The translations under genes were made by a program, and so were the position numbers. Below are positions 12,401 to 24,400 of a stretch of DNA of 64,000 bases, in pieces. Source of the stretch: Paragorgia papillata (lineage: Eukaryota; Cnidaria; Anthozoa; Scleralcyonacea; Coralliidae); assembly GCA_035771165.1 (NCBI GenBank), contig JAWNZC010000179.1, positions 2,500,001-2,564,000 of the forward strand, written 5' to 3'. The notes under the pieces were generated by a model, which saw only the letters and a list, made by a program, of their open reading frames with translations, was not told the DNA's origin and did not search any database. Within the stretch, counting starts at the first letter, position 1; each line of letters opens with the position of its first letter.

Positions 12401-15400
12401 CTATCCATCCTTCTGCTCCTCCTCCTCCTCTTCCTATCCATCCTTCTGCTCCTCCTCCTCCTCTCCCTATCCATCCTTCTGCTCCTCCTCCTCTGGATCT
12501 TTCCCCTCCTCTTGCCCCTTCTTCTCTTCCTCCTACTCCTCCTCCTATCCATCCTTCTGCTCCTCCTCCTCCTCTTCCTATCCATCCTTCTGCTCCTCCT
12601 CCTCTTCTTCCTATACATCCTTCTGCTCCTCAGCCTCCTCCTCTTGATCCTTCCCCTCCTCTTGCCTCTTCTGCTTTCTCCTACTCCTCTTCCTATCTAT
12701 CCTTCTGCTTCTCATCCTCCTGCTCTTCCTCTTGCTCCTTCCCCTGTCCCCGACTCCTCCTGCCTGTACTCCTGCCCGTCCCCTGCTGTTCCTTGTCTTC
12801 CTGCCATTCCTATAACTCATCCTCGTGCTCCTCTATCTCTTGCTCCTTCTCCTACTGCTTCTCTTTCGACTCCTCTTCTTACTCTCTTCCCCACCCCGCT
12901 TTCATTCTCTAGTTTGATCCCCTTTTCTGTCCCGTTCTCATTCTTACTCTTGTAAAAAAAAAAGTTACCTTGACAAGATCTTCGATGAAGACCCCAAGTG
13001 GCAAGTTACTTGGCTCTCTTTCGCGGGTCAGCAACCCAGGAGTGAGAGGGCGTTCGTCGCCGTCGCCGTCGGCCAGTAGGTAATTGCGCGAAAACTTTGT
13101 ACATGCCTTGGTATTGTGACCGAACCAGTACGATGCCTGAAAAGGGAAGTACCATGGACGGGGCAGACCGTACGAGCCAGGATGGACAGCCTCGATGTAC
13201 CACACCAGGACAGCGTAGAAGATGGTGTCCACGATTAACATATAGAAGATCTTAAGAATGTTGAAATCGTCGGATGATAGCTAGAAAAATATACAGAAAC
13301 AAGAGGGCACTCAGATACTGCATACTTCCGCTGACCGGTTATTATTATAGATACATTTCATTCTAATGAAGGGAAGCACTGGTGGCTTGTGCTGTTAGCG
13401 CGCTGCCTATCACCAAAAGTTAAGCCCGGCTAGACGGGGTTAGTACTTGGATGGGTGACCGCAATCAAGCAATTGTCTTCATTCATTTCTTCTTAAAATT
13501 CTCATCGAATTCTTAACCAATTAAACCAAAATTTAATGACTTGGCCCTTGGTCTATGATCAATCTTTCCACAACCCGTGAAGTACTTTGTGAGATATCCG
13601 TTCCGTTCCCTTCCCTTCCCTTCCCGTCTCGTCTAGTCTAGTCTAGTCTAGTCTAGTCTAGTCTATTCTATTCTATTCTATTCTATTCTTCTTCCCTCCT
13701 CTGCACTCCACTCCATTCCACTTCAGTCCAGTCAGTACCATTCCATTCCATTCCATTCCTTTCCGTCCCTTTCCATTCTATTTTAATTCTGTATTTTTTT
13801 TCAAATGAGCCACAACCCCACACCTACCGGACTCTTCCCGATATTTGACCACTGTACTCCAATAGATTGTTCTTCATACAAGGCGAAGTAACGCGAAGCA
13901 AGACCAAAGGCAGTGGTAGAAAACAAACTTGCAATGCTCTTCCATACATCATCTATTCTCACTTTAGCGGCATCTTCTCGGATCGAGATAAACACAAAAG
14001 GCATGTAGGTTAGAAAATAAATAATTCCACCACAAGCGGCTGCTAGTTTCGCTTTGGAGAAAAACACGCTGATAAGAAAACAGAAGACGATTGTCGCCAC
14101 CGCAAACACCATGAGAAATAACCAAACGATTAATGGATTGCTGTAGGTAAGGATTTTACCATACTAAAGAGACGAAAAAAAAACAAGCCAGGTAGAAGTC
14201 ATGCTGGTGTTTAACACAACTTAACAAAAGATAATTGTTTTATAAAAATAAGAAAAATCATAGGTAGGAAGGTAAGTAGGTTACAGGTAGGTGGAAAAAT
14301 AAGTAGGTAGAGAAGTAAGTAGGTGGAGAAGTAGGTAAGTAGAGACGTAAGTAGGTGGAGAGGTAAGTAGGTGGAGAGGTAGGTAGGTGGAGAGGTAGGT
14401 AAGTAGAGACGTAAGTAGGTGGAGAGGTAGGTAGGTGGAGAGGTAGGTAGGTGGAGAGGTAAGTAGGTGGAGAGGTAGGTAGGTGGAGAGGTAGGTAGGT
14501 GGAGAGGTAAGTAGGTGGAGAGGTAAGTAGGTGGAGAGGTAGGTGGAGAGGTAGGTGGAGAGGTAAGTAGGTGGAGAGGTAAGTAGGTGGAGAGGTAGGT
14601 AGGTGGAGAGGTAAGTAGGTGGAGAGGTAGGTAGGTGGAGAGGTAGGTAGGTGGAGAGGTAGGTAGGTGGAGAGGTAAGTAGGTGGAGAGGTAGGTAGGT
14701 GGAGAGGTAAGTAGGTGGAGAGGTAAGTAGGTGGAGAGGTAAGTAGGTGGAGAGGTAGGTGGAGAGGTAAGTAGGTGGAGAGGTGCGTAGGTGGAGAGGT
14801 AAGTAGGTGGAGAGGTAAGTATGTGGAGAGGTAAGTAGGTGGAGAGGTAAGTAGGTGGAGAGGTAAGTAGGTGGAGAGGTAGGTAGGTGGAGGTAGGTAG
14901 GTGGAGAGGTAAGTAGGTGGAGAGGTAAGTAGGTGGAGAGGTAAGTAGGTAGAGAGGTAAGTAGGTGGAGAGGTAAGTAGGTAGAGAGGTAAGTAGGTGG
15001 AGGTAAGTAGGTGGAAAGGTAAGTAGGTTGAGAGATAAGTAGGTGGATGTAAATAGGTGGAGGTAAGTAGGTGGAGAGGTAGGTGGAGAGGTAAGTAGGT
15101 GGAGAGGTAGGTGGAGAGGTAAGTAGGTTAAGAGGTAAGTAGGTGGAGAGGTAAGTAGGTGGAGGTAAGTAGGTGGAAAGGTAAGTAGGTTGAGAGATAA
15201 GTAGGTGGATGTAAATAGGTGGAGGTAAGTAGGTGGAGAGGTAGGTAGGTGGAGAGGTAGGTAGGTGGAGAGGTAGGTGGAGAGGTAAGTAGGTTAAGAG
15301 GTAAGTAGGTGGAGAGGTAAGTAGGTGGAGGTAAGTAGGTGGAAAGGTAAGTAGGTTGAGAGATAAGTAGGTGGATGTAAATAGGTGGAGGTAAGTAGGT

Positions 15401-18400
15401 GGAGAGGTAGGTAGGTGGAGAGGTAGGTAGGTGGAGAGGTAGGTAGGTGGAGAGGTAGGTAGGTGGAGAGGTAGGTAGGTGGAGAGGTAGTAGGTGGAGA
15501 GGTAAGCACGTGGAGAGGTAAGCACGTGGAGAGGTAAGTAGGTGGAGAGGTAGGTGGAGAGATAGGTAGGTGGAGAGGTAAGTAGGTGGAGAAATGAGTA
15601 GATGGAGAAATGAGTAGATGGGGAAGTGAGTAGATGGGGAAGTGAGTAGGTGGAGAGGTGAGTAGGTGGAGAGCTAGATAGGTGGAGAAGTTAGTAAGTG
15701 GAGAGGTAGGCAGGTGGAAATGTAGGTAGGTGAAAAGGTAGGTAGGTGGAAAAGTAGGAGGTGGAGAAGTAAGTAAGTGGAGAAGTAAGTAGGTGGAAAA
15801 TTAGGTAGGTGGACAGGTAGCTGGGTAAAGAGGTAACCAGGTGGAGAGGTAGGTTGGCGGAAAGGTAGGATGGTAAGGTTGTGTAGATAGGCAAGCTGGC
15901 TGGCAATTAGAAAAGTGTTAAGGTAAAAAGAAAAGTAGGGGTAAGCGTAAAGGTAACGGTGAAGATGAGAGTGAAGGTAAGGATGAAAGTAAGGGTGAAG
16001 ATAAGAGTTGAGGTAAAGGGTAGAGATAAGGGTGAAAATAAGGGTAAAAGACGGCGAGAGCAGACGAAGATGAGCGTGTGTTCAGATGAGTGTAAGTGAG
16101 AGCGAGAGCGAGAGTTTATTGTGAGATTGCGAAGTAAAGCTAAAAGTAAAGGCAATACTTACCTTCAATATCACTGTGAGTAAAGCTACAGTGATTGAAA
16201 TAGTACAAAGACTGGTAATAAACCACGCTATCCAATGAACAATGTTACTAAGACCCATCATCTTCATGAACTCCTTCAATCGTCGTTCTTTCTCGTAAAC
16301 AATACTCTGGACAGTAATTGCCACGGTGTAGATCCACGATATAACCATACATAATGGTACCATGTGTTTAATCACGAACATAAAACTGTAAGAAAACCAA
16401 AAATTCTTAATAAAGATCGCATTGGTTACAGATGGATGTAGACAGCTGCTCTCACCCAAACAGTAATTATCATCCAAAATCAAACAAAGCATGCCGTTCA
16501 ACCAATCCTCAACAACATCACCACTACCAATAACTACGCCATTATCACTATCATCACCGCAGCACCACCATTAGGGACCTTAAGCAAGCCAGGACGACGG
16601 CAAGTAAGTTACTACATTTAAGAGAAACCATGGATCAGGACATCGTATACAGGGTGTCCCAAGGTAAGTAGTAAAAATGCCCCCCCCCCCCATCCGTTTT
16701 TGTACTGCATCTTCTTTAATTTGGGTACTAGTAGTAAATTTTTATATCACGCCGAAAGCCCATCACTCCTCCTTTGTTGTCTGAAATTTTCAGAGCTAAA
16801 TAGTTATCTACTCGCTTCCTGGAGTTATTTAAAGAGGCAACATCAAAATTTGAACTTGCCCAAATTATGCAAATTATCTATGCTACCTACGGATTTGGCA
16901 AAATACAGGGTGTCCCAAACGAATGTCGCCCATCCCGTTCTTGACCACAGCTTTGTTTGAGTGCGGAATATAAGTTTGAATACATATGCACGTGAAAACT
17001 GACCACAGGGGAATAAAGTTTGATTCCAAATGAAGCAATGCGGCATCAAATCACGTGGGGTTCCTTGGGGTAATAACAATGTACATGAGAGTTCCATGCA
17101 CATGTTTGCCATGTAGGCAGAAGTGCGCTTTACTTCATCCGTCTTAAGATGGTTGGACAACAATTCACTCCCGAGGAAAGAGCATTCATGGTACTTTCCT
17201 ATCATGAAACAAGAAGCCCAACAAGGACAAGGGAAGCCTTTAGGAGAAGATTTCCAAATCTTGACGTAGCATACATAATTTGGACAAGTTCAAATTTCGA
17301 TGTTGCCTCTTGCCACAGGAAGCGAGTAGATAACTACTTAGCTCTGAAAATTTCAGACAACAAAGAAGGAGGGATGGGCTTTCGGTACCATAATTAAAGA
17401 AGGTGACCTCATAAATGGATGGTGGGCATTTTTTTGGGACACCCTGTATTGTATGCTTTATGTATTTTGTAAGGCAGCCATAGTTTCGACAACATGACGT
17501 ATGTTAGATTAACGCCTAGGTGAACTAACAACTTTTGCTGTACCTTGCCACAACGTCGTCTTGAAAACGCTTCAGTTGACGTTGTATGTGCAACGAGGAC
17601 GGTGTTGGGATTACTCTTTGGACTGCACATTATTAAACGCTGTGTTTTGGCTGAAAAATACTATTGTACTTGGGTCGTCGTCGCGACGTTCGCGTTGTGT
17701 GAGGTCCCTACTAACTTCCTCCTCCACCACCACCACTAACCACCACTACCAGGCAGGGGAGCACGGGTGGCGTGTGCTGTTAGCGCGCTGCCTCCCACCA
17801 AAAAGTTAAGCCCGGTTAGACGGGGTTAGTACTTGGATGGGTGACCGCTTGGGAATGACCCCGTTGTCGGGCTTGGACTCATGTGAGTAGAGTTGTAGTT
17901 GACCTCTCCTGTGCTTCGAGGGTTTTTCGCCGGGTTCTCCGGTTTTCCTCCCTCCATAAAATCAACACCTAATCCGTGGTCTGAACTGTGTCGTTGGGGG
18001 CTGCTTGGAGCGCCTTTGATATGCCTCGACACGGCCACGTTGATCCGCGTCCTTCGCAACTCAGCCACTGGCTGCAAGTAAGGATGATTAGCCCCCAGTC
18101 CTTTATCCTTTACCAATGTAACACCAACAGTCACCAACAGCAACACCAACTTGAACTTCATTTATTTATTTAAAGGGGATTGGCATTAAAAATTAAGTTT
18201 GTCTAATTTGAAAGAACTCATAAAATTGTAATAGAAGATCCTTTACAACTTTCTCGTATCTTTTTGCGTTTTCAAGATATTTCAATTTGTTTGATTGTAA
18301 ATGAGATGGTCTCTGACGTCAGGAGTGGGGTAAAATATTTTCATACAGAGCAAAATCACTTACGTATCTAACATGAAATGTTCAGCGTCGCAAGGAATTT

Positions 18401-21400
18401 TTATGTACACAGTTTCAAATGATTTCGTTGAACAAACTTAGAGATACAACTGGTTTTGCTACATGTGAAAATATTTTAACCCACACCTGACGTCAGAGAC
18501 CATCTCATTTACATATTAAACAAATTGAAATATCTTGAAAACGAAGAGATACGAAAAAGTTGTAAAGGATGTTCTATTACAATTTTATGAGTTCTTTCAA
18601 ATTAGACAAACTTAATTTTTATGGCCAATGTCCTTTAACCACGATAAGTATTACAATTATTTAATGCACTAGTAATCACCAAAGGTAAGGGGAGTGCTAT
18701 TTCGATTAACTCACCACTGCAGCAAACGGTGATGGGGTCATGACCTCTAAGTATTGATTTTGCGGAGGGAGGAAAACCGTAGCCTCTGGTGAAAAAGTTA
18801 AGTTGGTCAGGTATCCAACTACCAACCTCCTTACAACTCAGTGGTAAGAGGCAAACGCGCTAACAGCTATGTCTCCCTAGCCAACACCAGCAGCAACACT
18901 AATAGCAACACCAAACGTCAACAGCTGGTACACCAACACAAACAAAAACACAGACGACAACAGTCAACACCGACATCCTTTCTCAAAGCCACACCAACAA
19001 AATTTACATCTACAGTGTCAGCTGGGACCTCAATGGGTTTTCCAACCTACCAACTATCCTAGAACACATCTTACCTGTCACTCATGTAACACGGATATGG
19101 GATCTCTTGCAAGTAAGAAGCAGGCGCTAAGTTCTCGTCGGCGCCGACCACCTGATCAGCAATAGCTCGGTCAAAGATATCCTGGAACCAGTCAAAACCG
19201 TAGAAATAATACGGCTGAAGCTCGCACTCAGGACCAGGCTGCCAGTAGTTGCTTCGTATGATCGTCGTGTCAGCTGTGAATGTGCTATTCATTCTTATCT
19301 TATATTCCACATGTGGAGGCAGCTTGCCGTCCTTTTGCACGTTAGTAAACACAATACCTTGATAGAGAGATAAATAATGCTATTTTAATAAAGTGCACTT
19401 TACACCCAAAAATGAACGGGAGCTAAAAATAATGAAGAATAATAACGCTAATAATATACATGACAAAATTACTGCATCCTGATTGGTCGGGAGGAGTGCA
19501 ATTTTAATGTAATACAGTGCAGAAAAACGAAATACAATGCAAATTTCAATGCGTATTAAGCATTCTGATTGGCTAATAAACAACCGGAAACTACCGGAAA
19601 GCCAATTAAATGATTAAGCGGATTTTGAAGGATGGTTTTTCCTCACGAGAAAGTCCAATATGGCGACCAAAACATAAAGTTGTCGAAGAACATTTCGATG
19701 AAATACAGAGTGAATTTTGCTTTAATATTGTCATTAAAGTTCCTGCAAGAAGACTAGAAGAGGTTAGATGCTATGAGTAAAACGTTTTACGTATTTAGTG
19801 AACAAAGCGAAGCAGTTTTTAAACATTGAAGCTTCGAGAAGTGGAGCAATGAGTGGTAGTAACATCGTAGTTGGAGCCTGGAAGAACATTTGTCTAACGT
19901 TTTCATGTATAATTATTAATAAGTAATAGCATGGTTTCGAGTGCAATTTTGGAAAAACACCTACTCGTGAGTTTTTCAAAGCCCTCAAATAGCACTCGTC
20001 CTTCGGACTCGTGCAATTTTGATAGCCTTTGAAAAACTCACTCGTGCATGTTTTTCCAAATTGCACTCGAAACCATGCTATTATTACCTATACTAACCAT
20101 TTTTCAAGATCGATATTCGTTCGTGAGTAATGGATTGTTCTTTAATAATAATGATAGATGGATGGATTGGTGGATGAATAGATGGTTAGATAAATAAATG
20201 AATAAATAGATGGATGCATGCATGCATGCATGAATAAATGAATGAATAAATAAATGGATGCGTGGATGGATGGATGGATGGATGGATGGATGGATGGATG
20301 GATGGATGGATGGATGGATGGATGGATGGATGGATGGATGAATAAATGAATGAATGAATAAATGAATGGATGCGTGGATGGATAAGATAAGATAAGATAG
20401 AAAGTATATTTAAACACGGTTGTTCTATCAAATTTAAATATTACAATAATAATTATCCAAATTTGGTCTACCTAGAAGCCGTGTATCTATTTACAAAATA
20501 TATTTTTGGTCTTTCAAAAATACATTAAATGAAATATAAACAATTGAACTAGGGCTGTGCAAGGAACTATAACGAAGCACGGATCTACACGGTGAAACGT
20601 TTTACAAGGGTTGGAGCTAAACCAAGTCTCCCTTCACAACGGCAGTTGCATGATTACTGACCTAAACTAACTAATACAAATACTAACCGACGTACGTCTA
20701 CGTTTTACTTACAATGGTTAACTGACTTAAACTAACTGAAACGAATATCTGTATTTTTTAATATCTAATATCTGTATATTCTAATACTATAATATCTGTA
20801 TTTTCTAATACTCTAATATCTGTATTTTCGTGTTAACATTACTGATTTCAACATAGACTCAAAATCCCTCCTGAAGAAGACTGGAAGGTCGAAACGCGTC
20901 GAGGGTTATCCAAAGAACACAGACCTACATAAATCCTTCCACCCTTCATTCTTCTCCCAAACATACATCAAACCACAGGCATATTTTACGACCTACCAAC
21001 TGAAACTAGACACTTCACGTGAAACTTAACTGATGTGGTCAAACGTATTAAAAAGTATTAGGCTTAAAAATGAGCGGGAAAAACGGGCAAATTTATGAAA
21101 CATACCACTAATAACAGCGCGTTGTAGCTGCTGTGGTAGAACACAAAGTACTATGCTCCAAATTAGTCCTCACACAACGCCAATGAAGGTCTCACTACCC
21201 ACCATATTATATAAACATTTCCTATCGAGCCACCTTAAAGTGGCTCCATACAGTTTCTTGAAAAGTGGAAAACACACGTTTCAGACCCAAAATCTTGTAC
21301 ATTGATATTTTGTTAGAAGAATGAAACTAAATGTCTTGTATAGAACAGCATTTTGAGAATCAGAAACTGAAACGAAAAAGTTCCTAACCATGGTTGCTAT

Positions 21401-24400
21401 GGCAACAATGACGTTTAAAAATGGATGCTAATTTGTATTTAAACTAGTTTAATTCGCAAAAAAAACTCGGTGACCCCCATTTTTTATTTTATTAAAAGTT
21501 TCCCTCTAGTATGAGTAGTCAATAGGCCAAATTTAAAATAATTCTGTAGATCCAAAATTTTTCAAGTAAAAAAAACGTGATTATTCTCAATAAAACTTTT
21601 TTGGATCTACAGAATCTTTTAAAATTGACCTAACGATTACTCATACTAGAAGAAAACTTTTAATAAAATAAAAATTGGGGGGAACCGACGTTGTTTTCGA
21701 ATTAAACTAGTTTAAACGCAAATTAGAAGCCATTTTGAAACGTCATTGTCGCCATAGAAATCACAGTTACGCACTTTTTCGTTACAATTTCTGTATAAGT
21801 ACCTGCAATTACGTGGGAATCCTTATATTGCGGCAAACTGCTGTGATTCATGACAAAATTAGCCAATTGTTTAGAATTGTTGAATCCCAAGAACACATCC
21901 AGAGAGATGTTTTCAATTCTGTGCAGCCACTCCCGCACCACCCGATCGGAGAACTTTAACTTGTTCGTCAATTCCTCCACGTCGAAATTCGAGACCAACG
22001 AACGCTCGAGATCAAACATGTCTTTTTGATCACTCGACAGACCATCCCTGACGCCATTCGTATTCCATGAGTCAAACAAGCCTTTCATTAAACTTAGTTC
22101 TGAAGTAAAGTTCTTGTTGTTTATTTTCACTTGAACGTTCCCAGAATAGATCAGCCACCATTGACCGGCTTTTATGCTATCTGCAACGGCTTGAAACGAC
22201 CAGTTAGCCTGGAAATTTAAATGGGTATTTATATTACTTAAAATGTACAGTGAAACCTGAGTTTTGCGACCCCCATGTTTTACGACCACCTGTCATATAC
22301 GACCACTTTTCCTGGCACGGACGATTTGTAGTTGAAATATACCTGCCATGAGCGACCACCTGCCTTACGCGACCAGCGACCGCTTTTTTGTGTCCCAAAC
22401 AAGATATTTACCTGTTATGAGCGACCAACTCAACGTAAAACTGCCGAAATACGTTAAAGAAATACCCGTTTTTTCATAGTAAACAAACGCGAATGCGACC
22501 ACATGTGAAAACAAGAAACCGGAAGTGTTGCTCAATTGCCGTGTTACCGCATTAAATAGTCTTGTTTTGCTTCTCTTTTGAGCATTATTTGATGAAAATC
22601 TGTGTGAATTTCTCCTGCCAAAGCCAAATACTTTTTAGTTGATGTTTGAGAGTTAATACAATGACTGAACAATCCAAAACCATGAGTAATATTTGTTAAC
22701 TTTAGACAAGTTGATCTTGACGATCGTTTACCGCGACAAGTTTGTATATTTTACAACGGCTTTTTAACTTGGAAAGGAAAGTGACAAAACTAAGTGTTCA
22801 CATCTAAAAAATACTACTGGAAGATCGTAAATAAAGCCAAGAGCTTTTAACAAGACCAAACCAGCGCAAAAATTGAATCTGAAACGTAACAAAAACACAG
22901 CGCAAAAACTGAAGTGAACGACAGTACGAGTCGCGGCGCTGCCAAAATGGCTGCTATAACGTCACATCACTACCTGTCTGAACGACCACCTGTCCTTAAC
23001 GACCACTTTTACGTGGCACCTGGGGTGGTAGCAAAACTCAGGTTTCACTGTACATGAAATATAAAAAAGTTTGTCTTTTGTATTTGAAAGAATTCTTAAA
23101 GGACATTGGCATTAAAAATTAAGTTTGTCTAATTTGAACGAACTCAGAAAATTGTAATAGAAGATCCTTTACAACTTTTTCGTATCTTTCTGCGCTTTCA
23201 AGATATTTCAATTTGTTTGATATGTAAATGAATGGTCTCTGACGTCAGGAGTGGGGTAAAATATTTTCATACAGAGCAAAATCACTTACAAACCTAACAT
23301 GAAATGTTCAGCGTCGCAAGGAGTTTTTATATGCACAGTTTCAAATGATTTGGCTACATGTGAAAATATTTTACCCACACCTGACATCAGAGACCATCTC
23401 ATTTACATATCAAACAAATTGAAATATCTTGAAAACGAAGAAAGATACGAAAAAGTTGTAAAAGATCTTCTATTACAATTTTACGAGTTCTTTCAAATTA
23501 AACAAACTTAATTTTTATTGCCAATACCCTTTAAAGTGCCTATGAAACGAAAATTAAGTTTGTCTAATTTGAAAGAACACTTAATATTATAGAGTAAGAT
23601 CTTTTGCAGTTTTTCGTTTCCTTGCTTTGTTCTTGAGATATTCTAGTTTGTTTGATATGCAAATTAAACATTCTGACGTCGTAGATGCATAATGAGCTAT
23701 CGGAGAAGGTTTAATATCTTTTCTATTATCAAAGCAAATTAATTTGAATGAAACATGTGGATGTGTTTCGCCCACAACACTAAACATGTAGATCTTCAAG
23801 GGATTATTCTAGCTGCTCGGATGTGTCACTGTGGAGCGGAAAGAAATAGTCTTTACACAGAGTTGTGGAACGGAGACGGAAACTGATTCGTTTCGCACAG
23901 GACGAGACAAATGGTGTATATAAACAAGTGAAATAAACAAAGATAATCAGTACTCAAACTTGAAGGTTGATCATACCTTTCAAACAAAAAAATTATACCA
24001 AACAAATCGTAAAAATACAAAGCGCTGAGATATTTTTCTCGGCTACTTGTCTCCTTTGTTTATTCAATTTAAAACTTCTGCCGTCTGGGTAAATGTCGAC
24101 GATCGTCGAGCCGTTCACATCAAAACATACAAGTTGTATATAAGAATATAAAGCATTGAGACTGTGATCACTTTTGAAAAGAAAAATGGCTCAATTACAC
24201 ACTTGTAGTGTAAATAAAGAAAGCTTGTCAGTCAAAACACGTTTTAACTGTTTTGGGAGAGAAAATGGTAGAACCATTGACTTACGCCTGCAATTTCTTG
24301 GTCAGCGCAGACAAATTGCCCACTATTGCCCACCTTGTTCTCACGGCGGCCTTGGTGCAACACATAATTAGCCATTTCCCAAAAGAGCGGAGTAGGGTTC

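Noticed and set aside
11249..12955. 568-codon Leu/Pro/Ser-rich open frame on the plus strand
   Set aside because: It is a translation of a TCC/CTGCTC microsatellite; similar frames exist in several phases and on the other strand.
14281..15525. 414-codon Leu-Pro-Thr-Ser-Tyr frame on the minus strand
   Set aside because: Direct translation of the GTAGGTGGAGAG minisatellite inside an ABCA intron; no start context or domain.
17755..17900. Functional 5S rRNA gene
   Set aside because: Only the internal-promoter half of 5S is present, fused to an unrelated head and a long tail ending in ATTTATTT; a SINE fits better.
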